Both the position numbers and the translations under genes were made by a program. Positions 12,251 to 23,700 of a DNA stretch of 64,000 bases are shown piece after piece. The first letter of the stretch is position 1, and each line of letters begins with the position of its first letter. Location: assembly GCF_024586455.1 (NCBI RefSeq), contig NW_026089623.1, positions 4,089,367 to 4,153,366 of the forward strand, written 5' to 3'. Under the pieces are notes generated by a model. It made no database searches. It saw only the letters and a program-made list of their open reading frames with translations, and was not told where the DNA came from. This DNA comes from Bactrocera neohumeralis (Eukaryota; Arthropoda; Insecta; Diptera; Tephritidae).

Positions 12251-12776
12251 AAGAGTAGACTGCGTTTCCTTTTGGGATGCTCATTTTACTATTACTTCAG
12301 CCCCTTCGCCACGACAAGGCAACCAACTTTCTTTGCCATATTTGTCTGTATGTTTACGAAAGCAAATATGAGCCACATATGTACATATGTAGAAACATTC
12401 ATAAGGGAATAACAACTTGCTAGAAAATCCGACGTGTGCCGAAAAACACAAACAAACCAATTGTCGCCTCTTCCATTGCCGCTGTAACAGCTTCGCTTCC
12501 AAACTAGCGCAAATATGTATGTTTTTGTATGAGCTTGTATACATATCGACGCAGATTTTTGAGAGCCGTGGAAAAATATTTTAGAAGTGTAAAATATTAA
12601 AAATCGCCAAGAGCAATGTTGAAACCGTTGACACTTGTTTTTACACTTTGCGGGGTTGACACTTTTCCTTCTAGAACGAATATCATAAATTGTTTAATTT
12701 ATATATTTATGCATATGTATATGTATCAGCAGATACATCATTATGTAAGAAAAATATCATAATAAATAAACAAACA
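12251..12776. other. Non-coding stretch
   Basis: Nothing recognised apart from chance short frames. Confidence 0.5.
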
Positions 12777-14189
12777 TTCTTCTTCTTATTCTTTAATGGC
12801 GAAGGACCCGCTTACGCGAATATAGCCGAGGTTACAACAGCCTACCAGTCGTTTCTTCTTTTCGCTACGTGGCGCCAATTGGATATTCCAAGCGACGCCA
12901 GGCCCTTCTCCAATTGGCCCTTCCAACGGAGTGGAGTCTTCCTCTTCCTCTGCTTCCCCGGCGGGTACTGCGTCGAATACTTTCAGAGCTGGAGTGTTTT
13001 CGTCCATTCGAACAACATGACCTAGCCAGCGTAACCGTTGTCTTTTAATTCACTGAACTGTGTCAATGTCGTCATGTACCTCATACAGCTCATTGTTTCA
13101 TCGAATGCGATATTCGCCGCGCAACGCGCAAAGGACCATAAATCTTTCGCAGAACTTTTCTCTCGAAAACTCGCAACGTCGACTCATCAGTTGTTGTCAT
13201 CGTCCAAGTCTCTGCACCCTATAACAGGACGGGAATTATGAGCGACTTATAGAGTTTGGTTTTTGTTCTTCGAGAGAGGACTTTACTTCTCAATTGCCTT
13301 CTCAGTCCGAAGAAGCACCTATTGGCAAGAGTTATCCTGCGTTGGATTTCCAGGCTGACATTGTTGATGGTGTTTATGCTGGTTCCTTAATAAACGAAAC
13401 TATCTACAACTTCAAAGTTATGACTGTCAACAGTGACGTGAGAGCCAAGTCGCGAGTGCGACGACTGTTTGTTTGATGACAGGAGATATTTCATCTTGCC
13501 CTCGTTCACTGCCAGACCCATTTGCTGTGCTTCCTTGTCCAGCCTGGAGAAGCCAAAACTAACGGCGCGGGTGTTGAGGCCGATGATATCAATATCATCG
13601 GCATACGCCAGCAGCTGTACACTCTTATAGAAGATGGTACCTTCTCTATTTAGTTCTGCAGCTCGAACTACTTTCTCCAGAAGCAGGTTGAAGAAGTCGC
13701 ACGATAGGGAGTCGCCTTGGCTGAAACCTCGTTTGGTATCGAACGGCTCGGAGAGGTCCTTCCCGATCCTGACGGAGTTTTTGGTGTTACTCAACGTCAG
13801 TTTACACAGCCGTATTAGTTTTGCGGGGATACCAAATTCAGACATCGCGGCATAAAGGCAGCTCCTTTTCGTGCTGTCGAAAGCAGCTTTGAAATCGACG
13901 AAGAGGTGGTATGTGTCGATTCACCTTTCACGGGTCTTTTCCAAGATTTGGCGCATGGTGAATATCTGGTCGGTTGTTTATTTTCCAGGTCTAAAGCCAC
14001 ACTGATAAGGTCCAATCAGTTTGTTGACGGTGGGGTTTAATCTTTCACACAATACGCTCGATAGAACCTTTTATGCGATGTTGAGGATGCTTATCCCACG
14101 GTAGTTGGCGCAGATTGTGGGGTCTAATTTTTTATGGATTGGGCAGAGCACACTTAAATTCCAATCGTTGGGCATGCTTTCGTCCGACT
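12777..14189 (-). pseudogene. RTE-like non-LTR retrotransposon, 3' half (reverse transcriptase)
   Basis: On the minus strand RT is readable from about 14189, where the copy is 5'-truncated, to about 12800. Motifs in order: ANYRGISILN, LIGPYQCGFRPGK, FVDFKAAFDS, GFSQGDSLSCDFFNLLLE, LLAYADDIDIIG (near 13600) and YGAETWTMTT. In-frame stops (near 14050, 13970 and 13920) and late frameshifts break it. The last coding part (RWKGQLEKGLASLGISNW, near 12870) is followed by a short GAA-type tail (about 12777-12790), as in RTE elements. A complementary 5' half of the same type sits at 42985-44615, and a short 3' copy at 23100-23262. Confidence 0.88.
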
Positions 14190-14989
14190 ACATACATATA
14201 TATTACAAAGAAGCTGATGCTATTTAGCAGAAAAAAAACATTATGTAAATATCAAAGAAATGATAAGAAACATAAGGTGTTCAAGTCCAAACAAACCATA
14301 AATATTAATTTGAATATATAATTTTTTTATTAGAATGCTATCGGTTTTACTTGCATTCATAAAAGTTTGCAAAATGATATTTATATCAACACATGTTATT
14401 GCATATAAACGTAAAGTATGCAACACATAAAGCGTACACATGTCATATGCATGCTACATGTGCATATGTATGAATACTTACGGGGCATCTCGACAGGATA
14501 AAATCTATGTCTTGCGAACTGTATTGCCGTGCCTATTGCCTGTGGAGACTCCACATTGCTTATATCTTACAATATATCGCAAACTAATTCGTATGCCATA
14601 TATCGTAAGCTATAAGCTGTCACTTCAGCAGTTTGACAGCGCAGTTTTAATTTCTATGAAATTTTCGAAGATGCAACATATCCCATTTGCACATATGCCG
14701 ACGGCATTTTCATTTCGGTAATATGAAAATTAGAAGAGCGAGTATTGAGACGGTTGTGTTATATTATAAAAATAAAGTACATTTTTAAAATAATATTTTT
14801 TCAAAAAATTATTATTTAGTTTAATCTTGTTAATTTACAGAAAAATTATGCAAATTGGTTTGGGAATAAGCGAAATCTTAAATTTAATAAACTTATACTA
14901 GCGAAAATCAAAATAGCATTGCTCATTTTAAATTTATTGTTTTAATTGGTATATAAAATGTATGCCTCAATTATGACATAGTAGTCCAA

Positions 14990-15172
14990 AAATATGAATT
15001 CTTATTTGTCCCAGAAATACGTTTGTAAAAAAATGATCTTTTCCTTATTATCTTATTTTTCCCAGAAATATACATTTGTAAAAAAAAGGATCTTTATCCT
15101 TTGTTATTATTTCATTTTTCCCAGAAATACATTTGTAAACAAAAGGATCTTTATCCTTTTTTTATTTTCCAC
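14990..15172. repeat. Tandem array, three units of about 58 bp, with hairpin core
   Basis: Three imperfect units contain CCCAGAAATACATTTGTAAA. The second and third also carry AAAGGATCTTTATCCTTT, a palindrome with a 7-bp arm. The array lies wholly inside the MITE at 14481-15430. Confidence 0.8.
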
Positions 15173-15187
15173 ATAAAAGATTTAAAC

Positions 15188-15330
15188 AGTTCAAGGGCTC
15201 AAAACATGGGCTACATCAGCTACCTACCCAAATGCTACCTTCGCAAATGATAAAATAAATTTTTCAAGAGCTCAAAGCATGCGCTACATCAGCTCGAACC
15301 TACCTACCCTACGCCTTTGCGCAAATGATT
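15188..15330. repeat. Imperfect direct duplication of about 70 bp
   Basis: Two adjacent units both contain TTCAAG.GCTCAAA.CATG and GCTACATCAGCT, then CCTACC and GCAAATGAT. They lie inside the same MITE. Confidence 0.75.
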
Positions 15331-15498
15331 ATCTTATGATAACAAATGCCCACATACAGATTTGGCAATGGCCATAGCAATAGATTTGACAGTTCGCAAG
15401 ACATAGATTTTATCCTGTCGAGATGCCCCGTTAAGTTTTAAATTATGTTTTATGTACACATACATACATACATATTACGAGTTTTCTCTTATATATAA

Positions 15499-15945
15499 CT
15501 AGCTTGCCCGCGGTTGTTGTCCTGCGTGAAATTATGTGTTTTGAAATGAAAAGATAATTGAATTTATTTTTTCAATGTAACGCAGCTTGATAAACACAAT
15601 TTTTTTGTTTCTGTTCTCGTGCGTAAATGTACAGAGAAGATGAATTTAAATCTCGTGAACATGCCACGTATAGCTGGCGGTGTGAAAAACCTGGCATTTT
15701 CCGATTTTTGTCACGAATTTCTAGCGACTATCCTTGTGTCCTGTTGATTGTCATCGCAAATGCAATTTTCTCTAGAAACTGAATACGTTTGAACTGAAAT
15801 GGCAAATCGTTAGAACTCAAAGGAATTCATAGAATCAAGCACTCTGCCTCCTTGTATTCGATATCTGCGTCACAATCAGTCGGGTTCCATTACACAGTTT
15901 CGGCAAATGATGCGGCAGCATACCGGATGTCCAAAGAATTTAGAA
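15499..15945 (-). mobile_element. Second Helitron, 3' end and helicase C-terminus
   Basis: Read on the minus strand, the sequence contains LCNGTRLIVTQIS (near 15870-15900), LPFQFKRIQF-like and MTIN-TQGQS-like segments (near 15730-15800, across frameshifts). A HRQLYVACSR-like stretch (near 15660) follows. These are the final motifs of Helitron Pif1-type helicase. The minus-strand sequence then ends in CCGCGGGCAAG and CTAG (15499-15502) before a T, the expected 3' terminus. It is truncated on its 5' side near 15945 and runs opposite to the Helitron at 3425-7530. The terminal hairpin is weaker than in that copy. Confidence 0.83.
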
Positions 15946-16303
15946 ATTCCATTGGATAATTCACGGCTTCGTCTTGACCAGAGATAAAGAGATGTCTAAC
16001 TCCTCTCTCACTGGAAGTGAGAGAACAATTGCTAGACGTCAAAACCACCTAAACTTTGACAGTTGACTGGATTGGGGAGGTTTTGACGTTTTGTAATTCG
16101 AAAAGAGGGACGACCAGATTAAAATTTCGCCTTGTTATTATTGGAAGGGAAACATTTTCCATTTTTTTGTTTCCATTTGTAACGGCCATTACTTCGAAGA
16201 ATAACGAAGGAGAAACAGCACATAAGTTGAAAGATGTGAGCCTATTTTAACTTTTATTAAATAAACTTGCATTTATTTAATACTTTTTTATTTATTTTAC
16301 AGA
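15946..16303. other. Flank of THAP exon with short inverted repeat
   Basis: No coding homology. GACGTCAAAACCAC (about 16036-16049) is nearly the reverse complement of GAGGTTTTGACGTT (about 16077-16090). A splice-acceptor-like TTTATTTTACAG ends at 16303. Confidence 0.5.
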
Positions 16304-16404
16304 TAAAATGCCGAAAACAACCAGCAGTTGGAGAACATGTGTTGTTGCCTGCAACGAGGGAGGAAGAACATTTAGTTTTCCAAACAGTGGAACGGACCTC
16401 GAAC
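16304..16404 (+). CDS. Candidate THAP-domain first coding exon (partial)
   Basis: After a good acceptor (TTTATTTTACAG ending at 16303) the sequence reads ATAAAATG, then MPKTTSSWRTC, VVACNEGG and RTFSFPNSGTDLER. It ends at a donor-like GTGAGT (from 16405). The Cys spacing and the F-P motif resemble the start of a THAP zinc finger, a DNA-binding module found in P-type transposases and domesticated host proteins. No second exon with the expected Trp and Cys-X2-His was found before the mariner relic at 16620, so the gene is partial or broken. It is not a copy of the THAP exon at 49183-49430. It could be host or transposon-derived. Confidence 0.45.
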
Positions 16405-16619
16405 GGTGAGTGAAAAACATTAAATAGTGCAAAAAGTGTTTGTGAATTTGTAAAAAATTTCGATGAAATCAGTGTTTCGATTGTGCAATGCCCAACTTAT
16501 TCCAGTGTGAGAGCGTCTCAAAATAAGCTTTTTAATAATATTGTCCATTGTGGCTAGATCGAACAAAATAAGAATTTTTGGGCATTTAAATTAAATAAGT
16601 GGAAATAATGCAGAAATTC

Positions 16620-17245
16620 GCTATATTTAAAAATTTTTGTATAGAAAAGGGAAGAATACCACTCAAGCCACCAAGGAAATTTGTGAAGTTTACGAAGACG
16701 ATGCTATATCAGTTCGTACAGCACAATAAAGGTTCGGTCGCTACCGTTCTGGAAATTTCGATTTAAAGTGATGAAAGCTTTACATTGATGGAATAAAGTC
16801 TTATGTCTTATTGCGGAAAAATCGGAAAAGTGGTCTACCAAAATGGCACATATTTGTTTATTTATTTATTAGTATAAATAAAAAAAAATAAGTTGAAGTT
16901 TGATTAGAAATACGAAAAGACAATACTATACAATAGATAAATTTGAGCGTGAAATGAAGTCTTAGATGTTTGAATTTATTGAACAAAGGAGTGCGATAAT
17001 GCGCCATCTAATACTGCATTGGTTATTCGTGATCATTTCGCCACATTTTCAACTAATTTCGTGACGCAACCACCGCATTCTTCCGATTTACCTTCATGTA
17101 ACTTCTAAATATTCACATGACCATTCCGAGGACACCGCTTTCACTGAATCGAAGAAGGTTCTGATGGCCATTCGTTGGCATAAGTGTATTGCAGCGGGTG
17201 GCGATTACTTTGAAGGAAGTGAAATGGACAAAATTTACCTTTCAA
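16620..17245 (+). pseudogene. Degraded mariner-like transposase
   Basis: N-terminal helix-turn-helix sequence is readable near 16645-16765 (KGKNTTQATKEICEVYEDDA, then RFGRYRSGNFDLK). C-terminal sequence follows near 17000-17230 (ALVIRDHFATFSTNFVTQPP, HSSDLPSCNF, CIAAGGDYFEG-like). The middle is lost or replaced by AT-rich sequence. In the last catalytic motif the expected Asp of xPxD is Asn (LPSCNF), and stops and frameshifts follow. No terminal repeats were identified, so the limits are approximate. Confidence 0.8.
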
Positions 17246-17299
17246 TTTGATTTACCTTTGAATGGCTTTACACCTTAAAGTATTTTTCTGGCTTTGTTT

Positions 17300-17362
17300 C
17301 GTGCAAGTTGCAAAAGTATAAAATGTTCGTTTGCACCCGAACTTGGCCCTTCCTCACTTTTT
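17300..17362 (+). repeat. Terminal fragment of a dispersed repeat
   Basis: AAGTATAAAATGTTCG followed by ACCCGAACTTGGCCCTTCCT resembles the right border of the 702-1716 repeat (GAGAGTATAAA, then CTTAGCCCTTCCTTACTTG). The reverse orientation appears near 28320-28370. Confidence 0.55.
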
Positions 17363-17789
17363 TTATATTATGTCAATGTAGGGAGAAAAATTAAATATTT
17401 GAAAATAAGATTTGAGATATAAGAAGAAAAGCTTCCACGAAATGTCGTACATTTTTTTTTTGAGAATGATAAAAATGAAAAAACCCGCGATCCGGAAACA
17501 TCTGCTAAATGTAGGGGAAAATGAGAATACTATTTTTAAACATTCAAATGAAGTTCTATTTAAGCGCTTTACCAGACATAATAAAAACGGTGTTTGGAAT
17601 TTATTATAAAAGAGAATTGCTGAAGGCTGACATGAATAATTGATTGCGTAGACTGGGTATAATGTTTGCGCGTGTATATGTGTTCAACATCGTTCTTTGT
17701 TATGGGAAAGATAATCGATGATTAATCGAAAATAAAAGAAGATATTAAATTAAATGAGTCTATAGGTCCGAAATAACTTTTGTATTAAC

Positions 17790-20700
17790 ATGGCTGCAGA
17801 AATTAAGCCGGCTCAACGCAGTTGTGATGATCGTTTCAGTTCGGAGAAGAAGTTGGAATTGCTAAATAAACTGGAGGGCAGTGGTGATGATATTAATTCT
17901 GCAATATTTATTCCCGGTGAAAACGGAGTTATAAGCGTATCTGATGACAAGTTTGTACATATATTTGCTGGAGAACCAAATATAAAAAAAAATTTTGTTT
18001 AGAACTATACGTGTGTGGCTTAAACGGGACTCTGGGCAGTATTGGCCTAGTATATGTGAAAGTATGCCTTCAGGAGGTACGTCTATATATTATAATGCGG
18101 CCGAAAGACAATTGTATATTGGTCAGGATAATGGAACGGTAACCCAATACTTATTTTCTGATGACTGCAATCGTCTTTCTTTTGTCCGAGATTACTTAGC
18201 TCATCAGGGTCGTGTAATGGAAGTTGTAGTAGCTCATATATTGAAATGGGTGTTGTCATGTGGGAAGGACAAATTATTCGTCTTTTACTCTACTGAAAAT
18301 GGTCAGCGATTGGGTAGTTACAGTTTTGAGACACCTTGTACTTCACTTCAGTACGTCTTCAAAATATTCGAATATTTTCGTATAAGCTGTTAAGATTATT
18401 TTCTTTATAGATTTGACACCATGGCGAAATATGCATTCGTTGGAGACAATGCTGGTATGATCACAATGTTACGATGTGACGTACAAGGCGTTCAATTCAT
18501 TAATACCTTTAAAGGACATACTAGTAATTATTATTTTTATTTGTATTGCTAAAAATATAGACATATAAATTATTAGCCAGTATTCGATGCTTGAAATGGG
18601 TAGAAGAACATCAGTTACTGTTTAGTGGATCGTGTGACCAAATGGTTTTTGTATGGGATGTTGGAGGAAAACGTGGTACAATTTATGAACTACAAGGACA
18701 CAAGTAGATTTTTATCTTTTTTCATTCCATTCTTTGTATTCACCTCTTTCACCTTTAGTAATAAAGTTTCATCACTTGCATATGCCAATCATACCCAGCA
18801 ACTAATAAGCGGAAGTGAAGACTCTGTTATTGTGTTTTGGGAAATGAATGCGATGCGAAAGGAAGTACCAGGATGGGTTGAAAACAATAGTTGTCAACAA
18901 TGTCAACGTCCATTTTTTTGGAATTTCCGAGCAATGATGGACCAAAGACAAATAGGTAAATATAAATCGCAATGACGAATAAAACAAAATCATTCCCCTA
19001 ATCATACAGATATAATAATAATGTTTCTGACTTAACGAAAATAATGCAAAAATAATAATAGGTAATTACGAAATGAAATAGTTGTTTTGTAGCATTTCCA
19101 ATTCGGAATGAAAGTAGGTAAAATAGAATAATAACCACGCCTAATTCTTTCTACTTATGAGCCCAATGAAGAATATATCGCCGAAATAACACCCCTTGAT
19201 ACAATCCTCACATCAGTCTATTCTACATTATCAGAAATGACCCAGATTTTACCAAGCTAGGGGCTTTCATTACGGCGATTTAAAACTATTGGGATCGGTA
19301 AGAGTTGAAGTTATATTCAATATTACTGAAAGTGTGATAAAATCGGATATATACTGATTATCGAAGTTCTCGTTGACATAATTTAACCCATGATTTAAAT
19401 CTTTATTTTGGACAGAAAGTAGAATATTTTAACAAAATTAAGTGTAGTAGTTTTTTAAGATATACTGTACATGGTGACGATTTTCCTTTTCAAATGTATG
19501 GTCTACACCTCCACTGCATATTGGTCAATGTTTTGAAATTGGATATCGATAATATCAAATGAATGCGTCAAAAACTCTCGATTTTTTTGATAGTGATTTT
19601 TCTTGTAATAGTAATCTCTGCATGTTCTTATAAGGCGAGAAGGAACTGCTTATAGAAGAGGATTTTATGCTCCTTTACACGTAGCATTTTGAATGTGCTC
19701 GATGTGAGACATTAGGAGGCGTACCGTAATTGTCATTAGGGCTGCCGGCTAGCGACTTCAGAATATTGCTGCGGCTCTGTACTTTAGTGACAATGGCGAA
19801 TGTTACTCCTAGAATATTAGGATTTCGGTACTCAGTCTGTTCTTCTTCGTCCAGTTCGTGAATAAGGTGGTCGTGGATTTAGCAAGTTTTAGACTCCTAA
19901 CGCGAGGAAGCGAGAAAGTTCTGGGACATAGGCTTTCATTTTTAAACATATGCCATCAATTCTATTGCCCGACGTCATTATCGTACAAACATCTGCGTTT
20001 GAGATCATAGAGATAATAATACCGATGAATGTCGATCGCTCACATAGTTCATGGTCCACCTCCTAAAGGTGAGGAAGCGAGAAAGTTCTGGGACATAGGC
20101 CTTCATTTTTGAACATATTCAATCAATTCCATTGCCTGACGTCATTATCGTACAATCATCTGCGTTTGAGGTCATTGTGATAATAATACCGATGAATGTC
20201 GACCGTTCACATAGTTCATGGCCCATGATGTCCTGGAAGAAGCGTGGTGTGTCTGATCTTTTCAAGTATTGTATTGTTAACTGGACCTTCGACAAGTCCA
20301 ACAGTACTAGGACAGTTCTCTCTTCAGACTGGGAGTCCTATTGTCTAGTTGAGATCAGTGGGACCTTTTTGTGCACTAGGCTGCATCTTGCATAGGCGTT
20401 GAGACTTTGTCGCATAAGTCGCTGGCAGCATGGGGCTACACTCCCTATGAGTCTTAAGGTCTGAGCACGCCTTAAGACGGCTCCAACCATTTCATGAACT
20501 GGATCTAATCGAAATGAAATTATGGTGGAGCCATGGAAAAGCAGAAAAATTCATGCGGGGTTGTAATCAATGCCATCACAGATTAGGACGATATAGAGCA
20601 ACCTTGTTGCTAGGTGTTGATCTAATGGTGTAATGGCAGAACCGGCTGTCGTAGAAATTGTCATTTGATAACACCATAACGAAGCAATTCTTCTCTAGCA

Positions 20701-23700
20701 GACTCTAAAAAACAAGCTAAATTCGACAAAGTACACAGCCGCCAGTATCATTTTGAGAGTCGAGAATTGTTTCGGAATCCTTAAAGAAAAGTTTTGTAGT
20801 TTGAAACAAATGCGGCTAAAAATAAAACACCGAGGGAGTCAAAAATTTTTTAATAAATGGGTACTTGTCTGCTGTGTGCTGCACAACATACTCTTGAAAA
20901 GGCCCGATTCTTCACACTCTGAAAGGCAAAGTGTCGAAGCCCATGAATGCCAATATGATGGAAGTGCTATTGTTGCACCTACCCCGAACTAAAATAACAA
21001 GCACTGTACAATTTAATTTTTGAATAAAAATTCATATTTTTGTTTTAATATGAAACAAGTAATTGAAAATTGTTTATTTGTTGATTTTAAGTGTTTATTG
21101 GTTATTATATTTTAATATTATTATTATTTTTATTTTTAATTTTTTTCTGAAACGTTTGGTTTCTTTCGTTTTGCTCCAACTCCATTCTTTTGAGTTGGAA
21201 TCGTATTAAATCTTTTTCTTTTCAATTTCGTTTTAGTTTATTTCTACTTCTTTCATCCAATTAAATTTTTCGATTTCAAGTTGAAGCTCTTTCCCTGAAG
21301 CTCATTCGTTCAGCTTCTAATGTAGCCAGTTTATCTATGGCAGTGTGGTGCCGCTTGGCCTTAATTTTTTTTGCAAACGGGCTCGCCGCAAATGAGCCAG
21401 ATGCCAATTCCGAAATGTCATGTTCTTCTTCTTGCGCTTCGGGGTCTTCCAAATTACCCACATTTTGCGCAGAGTCGAGCTCCACTGCGTAGGAGCTTAT
21501 TACCACCACCTCGGCTTCCCTCTCCGCAACAAAAATGTCCGCTAATTATTTGTAATGCGGACAACTTTTAAGGACTTTATCTGCAATTAAGAAAAGCACT
21601 AATTACAATTTAATTCTAAAGTTGATATCAAAATATACATATGTATGTATATAAAATGTACCCATCACTGTCAGCTCCACATCGTCATCCTCAACTCGAA
21701 CGCCAGTGGAATTTATCCAATTTTCTGCCGATATCATTTGGCTCTTTAAGTAGCGAACCTTACATTTTAAAATACTCCACGTCGCTTCAATTTAGGTTAC
21801 CGCAAGCAATTTGCTGTAACATATTTTCGTTGCGGGTTACTGAAAGTAAAGGGGATATAATTAAATCAAAATAAATAATGAATATCCCGAAAACTCGCCT
21901 CGATGTTTCTGTGTTCCTGCATATAGCACAGCACCGTTTTAATTTCGGCTGCCGTCCATTTCTTCACCTCCTTTTCTCGCAGACACTTTCGTATTTCTGT
22001 AGACACTAAAATTGGTGTATAAAAAAATAACAAAAATGTATTTATTTTTTCTTTATGTTTCTTATTTACTTTTTTTGATGCTTTTTGTAATTGTTATTTC
22101 GTTTTTAATTTGATGATTGTAAACAAAAAACGGCTGTTATTAGCAGGGTTTCCAATATGAAATTCTAAATGAAAATTCCATTCGCTTAGTTTTATTTCTT
22201 TTTTGTGCTGTCATTTAGTTAAATTACAAGGACTTTCTAACACTGGAAATAATACAGTAGCTTGGAAGCAGTGATACGCAGACGAAGAAGCTTCAGACAT
22301 GTCGGAATATAGCACTCCGGACTTTAACAGAATGCCTCTTGATGTCTTCGGTCGAACACAGCGAGATCCGTACGGTTTCGGTTAAGGACCATAACGAACT
22401 TCTCTCCAAAAGGTTTCTGCTGGGATGTTTTCACAGAAACGCCGACCAGACTTCGAACGCAACTCATTTTAGACACGCACTGACGGCCATTCACTGTGGA
22501 GGTATTAAGAGTGGCGTATTAGAGTCAAGTCACCACCCTTTGCTCAAGTTGCAGCGATAATATAAAATGACTCTTGCTCAACTTCTGTTCTTTGATACTA
22601 TAACAGGTTAAACGCCTATTTATTTAGAATAGTCCCCGACATACCAACTATAAGAACCCCCATGACTAACCATCTCTTTGAATCACCAGCAAATCCTACT
22701 CATCTACTACACCTCTCTCTATGGTCCGACCCCGTTGAAAAAGCACGTTTTCTGGGCTTAATGTTAAATGATTTCGAGGATAACCAAGCGGGTATCAGGT
22801 ATCCGTACAGCTGAACCATGTTGCATTCCTGTTCGTTAGGAGACATTAAGCGGATTTCAGTAATTGTCCGGATTGCGGTATTATAATATCGTATGCAGTA
22901 TGCAGAGTGCAGCCTATTGCTTTTATAGCGAACACCTAAGGTTTTAAACTCATCTAAATTTAGGTTGGAGTTTTGAAATTTGGTAATGTGGTTTTAAATT
23001 CAAGCCGTCAAAAACAATTTCCCTTGAAGTTTTTTCAAACGTCAACTTTTTTTGTTATTACGGTTTTCAACTCTGTCAGTGGGGTAGACTTTTTCTTTAC
23101 TAGCAAAGACAACGCTTACGCGGTTATACACAAGTTAACAAGAGCGCGCCAGTCGTTTCTTCTTTTCGCTGTTTGCCAATTCGAGACACCAATGGCAACT
23201 AGGTCTTTCTCCACCTGATCTCTCCAGCGGAGTGGAAGTTTTTTTTTCCTCTGAGCAGAGGATGGTTAAAAATAATAGAAAACAATAGAAAAGAGAAACT
23301 CTTGTTGATGCCGTCGAGTAAAATCGCGAAACTGGACGAAACAAACTACAATTTAGAAACATTAAAATAAAATTAAGGGACCGTGGGAAGTGTTTTGAAC
23401 ATAAAGAGGTAATACAATCTACTACTTCTAGAAATATGCATATTAAGTAAAATTATATTTCTGAAGCATTTTGCTCCTTTTCAGTCACTTGTGTTTAGTT
23501 TTTTCATAACATTTAAAAACTAATTTCGTTTGAACCATCTGTAGATATCGTAGGTTGCTCTCAGTATAAAATTAAAACTATTGTGCATTTTATTATTGAT
23601 AACTAGCGACAGCAAGGAAATAAAGAGTTTGTGGAAACCTATTTCATCTCATTTACTAAAAAAAGCAAAATAATTCCCGATTTAAACGAGAATAACTAAT

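Larger units (their letters stand above)
14481..15430. mobile_element. 950-bp MITE with perfect 42-bp terminal inverted repeats
   Basis: 14481-14522 (beginning CGGGGCATCTCGACAGGATA) is the exact reverse complement of 15389-15430, and weaker similarity continues inward. TTA flanks both sides (14478-14480 and 15431-15433), a 3-bp target duplication of the PIF/Harbinger kind. There is no transposase-like coding. The interior has an imperfect tandem array (14990-15172) and a duplicated block (15188-15330). Perfect inverted ends point to recent activity. The superfamily assignment rests only on the TTA duplication. Confidence 0.88.
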
